35,869 bases of DNA from an uncultured Collinsella sp. (GCA_900754075.1 CAAEBN010000016.1:1-35869), one strand, 5' to 3'. Shown: positions 1 through 7,629, counted from the first letter of the stretch. Numbers and translations are program-made. The notes: generated by a model not told the origin, from the letters alone.

Positions 1-200
1 CCCCAGGAGGGGCCGCGGGGGCGTTCAGCTAACTGCGGGAATGGCCTATTTGCTCAATGTGTTCGGCTGAGATCGGAAATCAACCATTTTTTGGCTCTAA
101 AATTGAATATTTGCCCTGTTGCCCGCGGGTATTCTTTTTGCTAACACGCCATGAGGACACGTGTGCGCGCCCCAACACCTCAAAACCACAGTCTGTTCGC
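1..200. other. Left-edge non-coding stretch
   Basis: No gene is supported here. An open frame in the plus direction runs from position 57 into the downstream gene, but its first 60 codons have no ribosome site and an unlikely composition, so I treat them as upstream DNA. The stretch between about 40 and 150 is notably more AT-rich than its surroundings. The end of an upstream gene may lie beyond the edge. Confidence 0.4.
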
Positions 201-230
201 TTTACAACATACAAACATGCGTTCGATAAT
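201..230 (+). promoter_or_regulatory. Promoter with embedded LexA-like (SOS) box
   Basis: A -35 element TTTACA (201-206) and a -10 element GATAAT (225-230) are separated by 18 bases. The sequence CAAACATGCGTTCG at 212-225 fits the Gram-positive LexA consensus CGAACRNRYGTTYG at every position except the second. It fills the spacer and touches the -10, where a bound repressor would block transcription. The expected transcription start, about seven bases past the -10, falls on the ATG at 237, so the message is probably leaderless. The box and spacing are seen; LexA binding is inferred. Confidence 0.65.
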
Positions 231-236
231 AGGGGC

Positions 237-575
237 ATGGAATATCGACAGACAGATGGCAAAACTCGGCGCGTGCACAAGCAGTATGTGGACGTCGTGG
301 CCCGCATCCTCGCGGGCGGACAGGTCGTGCCGGTCACCGTCTGCTGGGTCGACGGCCGTTGTTTTACGATCGACGAAATTATCTCGACCATTGGGTTTGG
401 TCTGATGGTCCACGGCATCCGTACAGCAACATATAAGGTGCGTTTTGGCGGGCACGCGACCGAGTTGTATCTGGAGGACCAGACGCGCGAGCGGGCGGAC
501 GGCTCGCAGGCGCACGTGATGCGTTGGTGGGTCTGGGCCTTTGATCGCACGCTTGAGGGCGAGCGCCGTAGGTAA
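237..575 (+). CDS. Small SOS-associated hypothetical protein
   Basis: A 112-residue protein. I chose the ATG at 237 because it sits where transcription should begin and because the conserved-looking sequence starts there; an upstream extension to 57 is possible but lacks a ribosome site. The body alternates strands and basic residues: a QYVDVVARI segment, then VVPVTVCWVDGRCFTIDEI, and later YKVRFGGHATELYLED and RWWVWAFDR. This layout resembles small proteins encoded beside Y-family (DinB/UmuC-like) polymerases in Firmicutes and Actinobacteria, from memory of that family. No polymerase gene is visible here. The LexA-like box in its promoter supports a DNA-damage role. The biochemical function is unknown. 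Confidence 0.6.
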   Translation: MEYRQTDGKTRRVHKQYVDVVARILAGGQVVPVTVCWVDGRCFTIDEIISTIGFGLMVHGIRTATYKVRFGGHATELYLEDQTRERADGSQAHVMRWWVWAFDRTLEGERRR

Positions 576-671
576 GGACGTGCGGCATTCGGGTACAATG
601 ACAGGAATCTTGTCACCTACGGCGATCTTGTCGCCTACGGCGCTGTCGTGCGCTTTTTGAAAGGACGAAGT

Positions 672-1367
672 ATGAACGATATCCAGGGCTATCAGAACGG
701 CCCCATCGAGACCGGCGCAAGTCGCGCCAAGGAGATGTCGCCGCGTGCGTACAATCTCGCCATGTCTGCCCTGATCTTCTTGGGCTTTTGCGCCATGGGC
801 ACCGGCGCCTACTTTACGAGCACCATGTCGTTTGCGCGCATGATGATGAGCGGCGCCGCCTTGCCGCTGGTCTTTGGCTCGTTTATTTTGACCATCGTCG
901 GCATGGTCATGATGTCGGCCGCCGCCAGCAAGCAGTCCGTGGGCCTGTCCCTTGTGGGCTACGTAATCTTTGCGAGCACCTTTGGCCTGACCGCGTCGTT
1001 TGGCCTTGCCAACTACGACCTGCCCACCATCAACACTGCCTTTATCGCCACGGCCGCCATCACCTTTGTCTTTGGCGCCTTGGGCGTGACGTTCCCCAAG
1101 TTTTTCCAGCGCGTATATGGCATCGGTTTTGGCATCCTGCTTGCCACGATTCTGGTTGAGATCGTGCTGATGTTCATGGGCGTCTCGCAGACCATCACCG
1201 ACCTGATCGTGATCGTGGTGTTTGCCGGCTTTATTGGCTACGACACCTATGTTGCCACGACGGTGCCGCCCACGCTGCCCAATGCGGTGCTCATGGCGTC
1301 CAACCTGTTCGTGGACATCATCAATGTGTTCCTGCGCATTCTGAACATCCTCGGCCGTCGCGATTAA
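672..1367 (+). CDS. Bax inhibitor-1 (TMBIM) family membrane protein
   Basis: A 231-residue integral membrane protein. After a polar N-terminus of about 30 residues come roughly seven hydrophobic segments. The C-terminus carries the family hallmarks: a GYDTYVA motif in the last-but-one helix region and LFVDIINVFLRILNILGRRD at the end, matching bacterial BI-1/YccA-like proteins. These act in the cytoplasmic membrane as putative ion channels or modulators of membrane proteases; the substrate here is unknown. The ATG at 672 follows a GAAAGGACGAAG ribosome site, so I prefer it to the in-frame GTG at 648. The gene stands alone and ends in a clear terminator. Confidence 0.88.
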   Translation: MNDIQGYQNGPIETGASRAKEMSPRAYNLAMSALIFLGFCAMGTGAYFTSTMSFARMMMSGAALPLVFGSFILTIVGMVMMSAAASKQSVGLSLVGYVIFASTFGLTASFGLANYDLPTINTAFIATAAITFVFGALGVTFPKFFQRVYGIGFGILLATILVEIVLMFMGVSQTITDLIVIVVFAGFIGYDTYVATTVPPTLPNAVLMASNLFVDIINVFLRILNILGRRD

Positions 1368-1416
1368 AGCGCGGCATTGCGACGCTTCCTGCCGGACACG
1401 GTAAAACGATGCGAAA

Positions 1417-1442
1417 GGCGGTCCTTCGGGGCCGTCTTTTTT
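1417..1442 (+). terminator. Intrinsic terminator after the BI-1 gene
   Basis: A GC-rich stem (GGCGGTCC / GGGCCGTC) closed by a TTCG loop is followed by six T residues at 1437-1442, 50 bases after the stop codon. Confidence 0.85.
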
Positions 1443-1508
1443 GTGCGTGGCGGGGTATCATGGATGGGAAAAAGCCGATAGCGGCAGCGACAGGAAAGGT
1501 GGCCACGT

Positions 1509-2642
1509 ATGGCAGATGTCGACAACAGGAACCGTAACCGCAGGTCTAACCGAGCGGGTCAGCCCAATCCCAAGCGCGAGGCGCGTGCCAAGGCCGCCGA
1601 GCGCCATGTGGCGGCTGTGTCCGAGGCCTGCGCCAAGGACATCGAGCGTTCGCTTGCCGGCGTGCGCGAGTTCGATGGTATGCCTGCCGGTTTTGTCGCG
1701 GCGATGAAGGCCAAGGCCCAGAAGGCAGCGGCTGCTGAGGAGCAGGCTGCCGAGGTTGTGGAGGCCGATGCTGCCGAGGTTGAGACTGCCGAGGTGGAGA
1801 CTGCGGTCGAGCCCGAGGCGGCACCCGAGTCCACCGAGTTGGCCGACGAGGCTGAGTCCGCGCCCGCGGAGGAGGCTGCTCCGGTCCTGCCCGAGGTCAC
1901 CGTGCTTGATGCCTCCGCCACGCAGGCAATCCTCGATAACGGCCGCGGCTATGCGCAGTTCTGCGACATGGCTGTGCTCGCTTTTGCCTCGTTCACCAAT
2001 CCGGGTGGTGGCTACATCCAGGGCTATCTGGGACAGGAGGCCACGCTGTGCGCCGATTCGTACCTGTACAACGTGCTCGACAAGCAGCGTAAGTGGTACG
2101 GCGAGAACCGTCGTCGCAACATCAACTGCGAGCTTTACCGCAATCGTGCGCTGGTGGTGCCCGCCGTGCGCTTCGACCGCAACCACGTGCACGCTTACGC
2201 CGATGTGATCGTTGCCGCCGCACCCAACGTCAAGCGTGCTCGCCAGGAGTACCGCGTGAGCGACGATGCCTTGCTTGACGCTCTGCGCGACCGCATCCGC
2301 TTTGTGCTTGCCGTCTGCGACGAGCTGGGTCGCGAGAAGCTCGTGCTGGGTGCTTGGGGCTGCGACAACAACGGCTTTGACGCCGAGGCCGTGGCCGAGC
2401 TCTTCCGCAAGGAGCTCGCGTCGGGCGACTTCAAGGTCAAGCAGGTCTTCTTTGCCGTGCCCTCTACGCGCTGGGATGAGGACTTCGCCAAGTTTGAGCA
2501 CGTGCTGGCAAAGTTCCCCGAGCGCAACGAGGAGTCCTATGCTCAGGTTGCCGCCCGCGCCGCAGCCGCTCGTGCCGCCGAGCAGGCCCAGGCTGCCGCC
2601 GAGGACGATGAGGACGATGACGATTGGCGCAAGTACCTGTAA
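1509..2642 (+). CDS. PARG-like macrodomain protein (TIGR02452 type) with altered catalytic motif
   Basis: A 377-residue protein in three parts: a basic N-terminus (1-70), a low-complexity Ala/Glu linker (about 75-130), and a bacterial-type poly(ADP-ribose) glycohydrolase domain (about 130-345), then an acidic tail. Recognised blocks are FTNPGGGYIQGYLGQEATLC (161-181), AAAPN near 238 and the GAWGC block near 280. Active PARGs end this signature in QEE, the last Glu being catalytic. Here Q176-E177 is followed by Ala178, so glycohydrolase activity is doubtful and an ADP-ribose reader role is possible. The Ala/Glu linker is unusual for the family. The ribosome site AGGAAAGG lies nine bases before the ATG. 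The gene is a single unit between two terminators. Confidence 0.8.
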   Translation: MADVDNRNRNRRSNRAGQPNPKREARAKAAERHVAAVSEACAKDIERSLAGVREFDGMPAGFVAAMKAKAQKAAAAEEQAAEVVEADAAEVETAEVETAVEPEAAPESTELADEAESAPAEEAAPVLPEVTVLDASATQAILDNGRGYAQFCDMAVLAFASFTNPGGGYIQGYLGQEATLCADSYLYNVLDKQRKWYGENRRRNINCELYRNRALVVPAVRFDRNHVHAYADVIVAAAPNVKRARQEYRVSDDALLDALRDRIRFVLAVCDELGREKLVLGAWGCDNNGFDAEAVAELFRKELASGDFKVKQVFFAVPSTRWDEDFAKFEHVLAKFPERNEESYAQVAARAAAARAAEQAQAAAEDDEDDDDWRKYL

Positions 2643-2667
2643 TCGGTACGTGCCGACAGATAGGTCG

Positions 2668-2700
2668 AGCCGGCGGGAGGGCTACTCCCGTCGGCTTTTT
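2668..2700 (+). terminator. Intrinsic terminator after the PARG-like gene
   Basis: A 12-bp stem (AGCCGGCGGGAG with CTCCCGTCGGCT, one mismatch) and a five-base loop are followed by TTTT, just upstream of the next gene's ribosome site. Confidence 0.85.
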
Positions 2701-2719
2701 ACTAAAGGAAGGGCTTACG

Positions 2720-3379
2720 ATGAAAAACGTTTTGTGCTTTGGTGACAGCAACACCTATGGCTATGATCCGGCTGGTATGCGCGATGGCACCGCGGTGCGC
2801 TATGCGCAGGATGTGCGCTGGTGTGGCGTGGTCCAACGTGACTTAGGCGAGGGCTGGCATGTAATTGAAGAAGGCCTCAACGGCCGCACGACGGTACGCG
2901 ACGACATGTGCCATCTGGACACTAACCTCAACGGCATTCGCGCGCTTCCGATGCTGCTCGAGGCTCATAAGCCGCTGGACGCCATTGTGATCATGCTGGG
3001 CACCAACGACTGTAAGACGGTCTTTAACGTGACAGCTTCCGATATCGCCCGTGGCGCCATGGCGCTGATTCGCGCCGTCCGCGCGTTTCCGTGGACCGAC
3101 GCTGCGCCTTGCCCGCGCATCCTGCTGATGGCTCCTATCAAGATCAAGCCGCAGATCGCCGATGTATATATGACCGATTTTGACGAGCGTTCCGTCGAGG
3201 CATCTGAACATTTTGGCGAGTACTATGCGCACGTGGCCGAGCAGTTTGGCTGCGACTTTTTGAATGCCGCCGAGTTTGCCGAGCCGGGCGATATCGACTA
3301 TCTGCATATGATGCCCGAAAGCCACGAGAGCTTGGGACATGCCGTGGCAGCCAAGCTCAAAGAGATGCTCGGTGAGTAG
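2720..3379 (+). CDS. SGNH/GDSL-type esterase or acyl hydrolase
   Basis: A 219-residue cytoplasmic serine hydrolase with no signal peptide. The family blocks are present in order: CFGDSNTYGYDP with nucleophile Ser10, EEGLNGRTT near 55 (Gly of the oxyanion hole), MLGTNDCKT near 95 (Asn of the oxyanion hole) and DYLH with Asp193 and His196. The arrangement matches the mycobacterial arylesterase/acyltransferase (MsAcT-like) branch, which hydrolyses short acyl esters; the natural substrate is unknown. The ATG at 2720 follows AAAGGAAGGG with good spacing, and longer in-frame starts would overlap the upstream terminator. The gene converges on thiD across a repeat-rich gap. Confidence 0.85.
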   Translation: MKNVLCFGDSNTYGYDPAGMRDGTAVRYAQDVRWCGVVQRDLGEGWHVIEEGLNGRTTVRDDMCHLDTNLNGIRALPMLLEAHKPLDAIVIMLGTNDCKTVFNVTASDIARGAMALIRAVRAFPWTDAAPCPRILLMAPIKIKPQIADVYMTDFDERSVEASEHFGEYYAHVAEQFGCDFLNAAEFAEPGDIDYLHMMPESHESLGHAVAAKLKEMLGE

Positions 3380-3434
3380 CACGGCCCCAAACCACCACAG
3401 AGTTCCCCTTGCGGGGGCTTGTTTCGTTTGTTTG

Positions 3435-3489
3435 TCTTGATCTGTAACAGTTCCAAGGCCGAAAACGGGCTAGATGTTACAGATTAAGA
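3435..3489. repeat. Palindromic repeat unit, family 1, copy a
   Basis: The arms TCTTGATCTGTAAC (3435-3448) and GTTACAGATTAAGA (3476-3489) are inverted repeats matching at 13 of 14 positions around a 27-base core. Its partner copy lies 26 bases further on, in reverse orientation. Confidence 0.8.
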
Positions 3490-3515
3490 TTATTTAGGTC
3501 GATATCGATTGTTTG

Positions 3516-3570
3516 TCTTGATCTGTAACATCTAGGGTCGATTTTGCCGAGTTACTGTTACAGATCGAGA
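3516..3570. repeat. Palindromic repeat unit, family 1, copy b (inverted copy of a)
   Basis: The arms TCTTGATCTGTAAC (3516-3529) and GTTACAGATCGAGA (3557-3570) match at 13 of 14 positions around a core of the same length as copy a (27 bases). The core of copy b resembles the reverse complement of the core of copy a; both read ATCTAG at one end and end in ACT at the other. The two units therefore sit head to head like a REP/BIME pair. Confidence 0.8.
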
Positions 3571-3582
3571 TGTTTGTGGGAG

Positions 3583-3619
3583 CCACCGCAAAGGTGCCTG
3601 TCCCCTTTGCGGCGGTTTT
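3583..3619. terminator. Hairpin terminator between convergent esterase and thiD genes
   Basis: CCACCGCAAAGG (3583-3594) pairs with CCTTTGCGGCGG (3604-3615) with one G-U-type mismatch. TTTT follows on the plus strand. It sits 12 bases past the thiD stop, so it may end transcription from both sides. Confidence 0.65.
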
Positions 3620-3631
3620 GGGCTGCGAATC

Positions 3632-4465
3632 TTAATATTGCCACATGTGGTTGACGGGGCCGGAGCCTTTGCCCATGTTCAGGCCGGCGGCCAGAGCGCC
3701 TGTCAGGTATGCCTTGCCGGCGTTGACGGCATCGGCAAGATCCATGCCCTGGGCCAGCGCGCAGGCGATGGCGGACGAAAGCGTGCAGCCGGTGCCGTGT
3801 GTGTTGTCGGTCTCGATGCGCTTGTGGCGGAACCACGTGGTGAGCGGATCGCCCAGATGGTTGCCCTCGTCATCGAGTGGCGCGGGTTCGGCCAATACAT
3901 CGTTGGCCTCGTTGACAAGATGCCCACCCTTAACGAGGGATGCGCAACCAAAGCGGCGGGTGAGGAGCATGGCAGCATTTTGCTGTGTGCGCTCGGAGTC
4001 GACCTCGTAGTCAAGCAGGGCCATGGCCTCGGGAATATTGGGCGTGATGACGGTTGCTAGTGGGAACAGGCGGCGGGTGAGCGCCTCGGCGGCATCTTCG
4101 GCAATCAGCCGTGCGCCCGACGAGGTGGCTACCATGACGGGGTCGACGACCACGTTTGTCGCGTTCCAGGCGCTCAGGCGGTCGGCGATAACCTCGATAA
4201 TCTCGGCAGAGGAAACCATGCCGATCTTGACGGCGCTGGGGCGGATATCGTCAAATACGGCGTCGATCTGCGCAGCGACGATATCAGGGGAGATATTCTG
4301 CACGGCGGTGACACCGAGCGTGTTTTGTGCGGTGATGGCGGTGATGGCCGTCTCGGCATACAGGCGGTGCGCCGTGATGGTCTTGATGTCGGCCTGAATG
4401 CCGGCGCCGCCGCTGGAATCGGATCCTGCGATGGATAGAACGGCAGGTACCTTACTGCGATCCAT
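3632..4465 (-). CDS. thiD: Hydroxymethylpyrimidine/phosphomethylpyrimidine kinase
   Basis: A 277-residue ribokinase-fold enzyme that phosphorylates HMP to HMP-P and then HMP-PP for thiamine synthesis. Visible motifs: the N-terminal substrate block SIAGSDSSGGAGIQADIK (11-28), KIGM near 81, VVVDPVMVATSG-like block near 106-116, TPNIPEA near 140, and the C-terminal anion-hole signature THGTGCTLSSAIA with its catalytic Cys near 228. Length is normal for stand-alone ThiD. It lies downstream of thiC on the same strand with a 178-base gap that carries its own -10 element, so it may be transcribed separately. The ribosome site GGGAG precedes the ATG. Confidence 0.95.
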   Translation of the reverse strand: MDRSKVPAVLSIAGSDSSGGAGIQADIKTITAHRLYAETAITAITAQNTLGVTAVQNISPDIVAAQIDAVFDDIRPSAVKIGMVSSAEIIEVIADRLSAWNATNVVVDPVMVATSSGARLIAEDAAEALTRRLFPLATVITPNIPEAMALLDYEVDSERTQQNAAMLLTRRFGCASLVKGGHLVNEANDVLAEPAPLDDEGNHLGDPLTTWFRHKRIETDNTHGTGCTLSSAIACALAQGMDLADAVNAGKAYLTGALAAGLNMGKGSGPVNHMWQY

Positions 4466-4511
4466 GTTCGCTCCCTTGTTCGGTCGGAATCAAATGGGTC
4501 TTTAAGCCAGC

Positions 4512-4608
4512 ATTATAAAGATGCCCGGGCCGGCTCTATGACGAACCCGGGCGAGCGATGCAATCTTTACGCAAATGTAAGCAAATGTTCACACGTCAAC
4601 AATTGACG
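4512..4608 (-). promoter_or_regulatory. thiC-thiD gap: putative thiD promoter and palindromes
   Basis: On the minus strand a perfect TATAAT lies at 4517-4512, about 50 bases before thiD, with only a weak -35 (CATAGA) 17 bases upstream. Just upstream of it are an inverted repeat GCCCGGG/CCCGGGC (4552-4523), which could end thiC transcripts, and the palindrome CGTCAA-CAA-TTGACG (4594-4608). GCAAATGT occurs twice in tandem (4571-4588). Functions are inferred. Confidence 0.4.
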
Positions 4609-4643
4609 AACACCATGTTACCGATTGTGGCTCCGGTGACGAG

Positions 4644-5978
4644 TTAGTCCTCCATGCCGAGGTCGATCGTCGTGCCTTCGAACACCTTGTTAACGGTGCG
4701 GACGGCGCACATCTTGCCGCACATGGTGCAGGTGCCCTCGGTGGCGGCGGGGGATTCTTCGTAGCGTTTCTTGCCGGTGACCGGGTCGAGAGCACACTTC
4801 CACATGGCATCCCAGTCGAGCTTGCGGCGTGCCTGGCCCATCTTGTCGTCCATGTCGCGGGCGTGCGGCACCTTCTTGGCGATATCGGCGGCGTGCGCGG
4901 CGATCTTGGTGGCCATGAGGCCGTCGAGCACGTCCTTGGCGTCGGGCAGGCACAGGTGCTCGGCGGGCGTCACGTAGCACAGGAAGTCGGCACCGGAGCT
5001 GGCGGAGATGGCGCCGCCGATGGCGGCGGTGATGTGGTCGTAACCCACGCCGATATCGGTCACCAGCGGCCCGAGCACATAGAACGGGGCATTGTGGCAC
5101 AGGCGCTTCTGCAGTTTCATGTTGGCGGCGATCTCGTCGAGCGCCATGTGACCCGGGCCCTCGACCATGACCTGGACGCCGGCGGCCCAAGCGCGCTTGC
5201 ACAGCTTGCCCAGCTCGATCATCTCGGCGGTCTCGGTGGCATCGTTGGAGTCGTAGAGGCAGCCCGGGCGGCAGGAGTCGCCGAGCGAAATCGTCACGTC
5301 GTACTCGTGGCAAATCTCGAGCAGCTCGTCAAAGTACTCGTAGAAGGGGTTTTCGTTGCCGGTGACCTCCATCCAGCCAAACAGCAGCGAGCCGCCGCGG
5401 CTCACGATGTTCATCAAGCGGCCGGTCTCCTTAAAGGTCTTGGTGACCGACTTGTTGATGCCGCAGTGGATGGTCATAAAGTCCACGCCGTCCTCGGCGT
5501 GCGCGCGCACGACCTCGAACAGGTCATCCTTGGTCAGCTTGACCAGCGGCTTTTCCATATAGCCGATGGCGTCGTACATGGGGACGGTGCCCACCATGAG
5601 CGGTGTCTCGTCGATGAGCTGCTGGCGGAACTGGCGCGTCTTGCCCGAGTTGGAAAGGTCCATGATGGCGTCGGCGCCAAAGTCCTCGGCGATCTTGACC
5701 TTCTTCCATTCCTCGGCGGCATCGGCCTTGTCGCCCGAGATGCCCAGGTTGACGTTGACCTTGGTGGACAGACCCTCGCCGACACCAAAGGCGCGCATGC
5801 CCTTTTTGATATGCACGATGTTGGCGGGAATGGCGATGCGGCCGTCGGCCACGCGCTCGCGGATGTACTCGGGGTCGCGATGCTCGCGCTCGGCAACCTC
5901 CTTCATCTGCGGTGTGATCTGCCCGGCGCGGGCGAAGTCGATTTGCGTGACGAGCTTGGGCTCGGTCTGTGTGCTCAT
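4644..5978 (-). CDS. thiC: Phosphomethylpyrimidine synthase (radical SAM)
   Basis: A 444-residue enzyme that rearranges aminoimidazole ribotide into HMP-P for thiamine. It is the short ThiC type without the long N-terminal extension of E. coli ThiC. The substrate barrel is well conserved (for example MVGTVPMYDAIGY near 130 and MVEGPGHMALDEI near 275). The C-terminal iron-sulfur motif reads C417-TM-C420-GKM-C424, a CX2CX3C spacing, against CX2CX4C in the proteobacterial enzyme; I recall the shorter spacing from anaerobe and archaeal ThiC but cannot check. I chose the ATG at 5978 because AAGGGAG lies eight bases upstream; the ATG at 6002 falls inside the riboswitch. It is controlled by the TPP riboswitch just upstream. 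Confidence 0.96.
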   Translation of the reverse strand: MSTQTEPKLVTQIDFARAGQITPQMKEVAEREHRDPEYIRERVADGRIAIPANIVHIKKGMRAFGVGEGLSTKVNVNLGISGDKADAAEEWKKVKIAEDFGADAIMDLSNSGKTRQFRQQLIDETPLMVGTVPMYDAIGYMEKPLVKLTKDDLFEVVRAHAEDGVDFMTIHCGINKSVTKTFKETGRLMNIVSRGGSLLFGWMEVTGNENPFYEYFDELLEICHEYDVTISLGDSCRPGCLYDSNDATETAEMIELGKLCKRAWAAGVQVMVEGPGHMALDEIAANMKLQKRLCHNAPFYVLGPLVTDIGVGYDHITAAIGGAISASSGADFLCYVTPAEHLCLPDAKDVLDGLMATKIAAHAADIAKKVPHARDMDDKMGQARRKLDWDAMWKCALDPVTGKKRYEESPAATEGTCTMCGKMCAVRTVNKVFEGTTIDLGMED

Positions 5979-5987
5979 TGGCACGGC

Positions 5988-6080
5988 TCCCTTCGTTGGC
6001 ATTACCCATATCAGGTTTGCGGGTCAGGGCGGGCGCGCCCAATCTCAGCCTGCCGTCTTGTCCTGCAAGCTCCCCGTTTA
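5988..6080 (-). promoter_or_regulatory. TPP (THI-box) riboswitch
   Basis: Read on the minus strand, the conserved elements appear in order: ACGGGGAGC, then GGCTGAGATTGGG, ACCCGC, and AACCTGATATGGGTAATGCC followed by AACGAAGGGAG. The final AAGGGAG doubles as the thiC ribosome site, so ligand binding probably blocks translation initiation. No terminator hairpin lies between the aptamer and the gene. Confidence 0.95.
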
Positions 6081-6093
6081 TGTAATGGGCTCA

Positions 6094-6099
6094 AGTATA
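6094..6099 (-). promoter_or_regulatory. Probable thiC -10 element
   Basis: TATACT on the minus strand lies about 14 bases before the aptamer's first conserved bases. The -35 region (near TTAGGC) is weak. Confidence 0.45.
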
Positions 6100-6149
6100 G
6101 CTCGAATGGGTACGATTGGCCTAACGAGCGTGCCTGTGGGGAGGCGAAC

Positions 6150-6665
6150 ATGGAAGACAAGCATCTATATCGAGAGACGCAATGGGATGTATCGGCCGAG
6201 GAAAGCCGTGCGCACCATGGCCTTGTCGCGATTGGTTTTGCGGTGCTTGCCGTGCTGGTGATTGCCTTTTGTATCTGGACGTTTGGCGGTCACGGCGGCG
6301 CTGCATGGGAGTTCGAGGCCGACGATGCCCTGCCGATCATGACAGTGAAGGTTACGGGCGGCAATACCGTTGCCGCGCCGGGCGACTATTGGTATTCGCG
6401 CGATGGATTTGTCCAGCTTCAGCTGAGCGGTGGGTCTATTCCTGGTGAGGAAATCGAACGCGTGACGTATGATGCGGCGCTCAAAACGCTGACGGTGAAG
6501 CTCAAGAATCAGGGCGACGTGCCTACGACTATGGATATCGCGCTGACGGAATGGCGCCTGGAGCCCCCGTCGGGTGTTGCGGTGTCCGAGGTCGAGCACG
6601 TCAAGATTGTCTATCAGGACGGTTCGACAAACGGGATTGCAAAGGCCGACGGTCTAGCAGAATAG
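6150..6665 (+). CDS. Single-pass membrane protein of unknown function
   Basis: A 171-residue protein with a short polar N-terminus (1-23), one transmembrane helix (about 24-46, rich in Val, Leu, Ile and Ala) and an extracytoplasmic domain of mostly beta-type sequence to the C-terminus. There is no lipobox and no recognised domain. The helix is preceded by ESRAHH with few positive charges, so topology is uncertain. The ATG at 6150 follows a strong GGGGAGG site. The gene is divergent from thiC and followed by a palindromic unit rather than another plus-strand gene. I do not recognise a family. Confidence 0.75.
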   Translation: MEDKHLYRETQWDVSAEESRAHHGLVAIGFAVLAVLVIAFCIWTFGGHGGAAWEFEADDALPIMTVKVTGGNTVAAPGDYWYSRDGFVQLQLSGGSIPGEEIERVTYDAALKTLTVKLKNQGDVPTTMDIALTEWRLEPPSGVAVSEVEHVKIVYQDGSTNGIAKADGLAE

Positions 6666-6693
6666 GTGTCGAGCCTAGCAGCCAATTCATAAA

Positions 6694-6758
6694 AGTTGCG
6701 GTGGAATAGTTCCTGATTGTGCGAAAAAGGCTCAAATAGGAATTATTCCACCGCAAGT
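6694..6758. repeat. Palindromic repeat unit, family 2, copy a (downstream of yaaA)
   Basis: AGTTGCGGTGGAATAGTTCCT and its near-perfect inverted copy enclose a short loop. On the minus strand the stem ends in CGCAACTTTTA, so the unit also looks like an intrinsic terminator for yaaA, whose stop lies 42 bases upstream on that strand. Confidence 0.75.
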
Positions 6759-6799
6759 TATATAGAGAAGGCTGAGCGGGTCAGTGTTGGGTGCCGGCT

Positions 6800-7609
6800 C
6801 TAGAGCATCTGTTCGTTGATGAACATGAGGGTGCCTAGGTATGAGAGCTCGGGGACGTGGCGATAGCCGATGTTGAATGCGGTAAGTTCGCTTGCATCCT
6901 CGAGCTTGTTTTCTGCCATCCACCGCACCATGGAGCCGCGCGCCTTTTTGCTGGCGGTCGACCGTTGGATGGGCTTCCCGTTGCGGATACCCTCGCCAAA
7001 GAGGCACGTGACGGCTGTGGCGTCGCCCGCGAGGTGGGGCAGAACGGCTTTGGCATACTCTACGCTGGCGAGGTTGACGATCGTGGTGTTTGAACCTGCC
7101 GGGGCGATAGCCCGCGCGAGCTTATCGCTCCAAAATGCGTAGAGGTCTCGGGCACCGTCGACGACAAGCTTCGCGCCCATCTCCAGCCGATACGGTTCGA
7201 CGGCATGAAAGGGACGAACGCACCCGTAGAGGCCGGAGAGGATCCACAGATGGTCTTGCAGCCATGCGAGCTGCGCGGAATCCATCACCTCGGGTGCCAT
7301 GCTCTGGTATTGAATGCCGTGATAGGACATGGCGGCAGGGGAGAGGTGACGGGCGAGTGCGGGATTGTCGAGATCGCCGCTTTTCAGGATGGGCCCGAAC
7401 TCATGCAGGGTGTTGAGGCAAGGTCCCAGCAGTTTGTCACTCACGTTCCACAGCGCCTGCAGGCCGCCGCTGCCTTCATTCCGCTCGATATCTAGCAGTG
7501 CGCGGTGGAGGCGAGCCGTCTCGCGCACAAAGGGTGGGATGCCCAGGACTTCAAAAGCATCTTGGGCCGCGCGCATCTGCTTGGCGGGCGAAATGATGAC
7601 CTGCAGCAT
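6800..7609 (-). CDS. yaaA: Peroxide stress protein YaaA (DUF328)
   Basis: A 269-residue cytoplasmic protein. It starts MLQVIISPAKQM, the family's invariant opening, and carries YGCVRPF (residues 125-131) and the C-terminal RGSMVRWMAENK segment. E. coli YaaA limits intracellular iron during hydrogen peroxide stress and binds DNA. Length is normal for the family. The ATG at 7609 follows GGAGAG; a longer open frame upstream crosses a palindromic repeat and is not coding. The gene lies behind the M18 aminopeptidase on the same strand, but the repeat unit between them looks like a terminator, so co-transcription is uncertain. Confidence 0.92.
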   Translation of the reverse strand: MLQVIISPAKQMRAAQDAFEVLGIPPFVRETARLHRALLDIERNEGSGGLQALWNVSDKLLGPCLNTLHEFGPILKSGDLDNPALARHLSPAAMSYHGIQYQSMAPEVMDSAQLAWLQDHLWILSGLYGCVRPFHAVEPYRLEMGAKLVVDGARDLYAFWSDKLARAIAPAGSNTTIVNLASVEYAKAVLPHLAGDATAVTCLFGEGIRNGKPIQRSTASKKARGSMVRWMAENKLEDASELTAFNIGYRHVPELSYLGTLMFINEQML

Positions 7610-7629
7610 GGGCTCTCCTCTGCCAAAAA

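Noticed and set aside
1458..2501. A 347-codon minus-strand frame opposite the PARG-like gene
   Set aside because: It mirrors the plus-strand gene, and the plus strand has recognisable motifs and a ribosome site.
4863..6665. A 600-codon plus-strand open frame across thiC
   Set aside because: Most of it is antisense to thiC and its riboswitch. Only the last 171 codons, after a good ribosome site at 6138, form a plausible gene.
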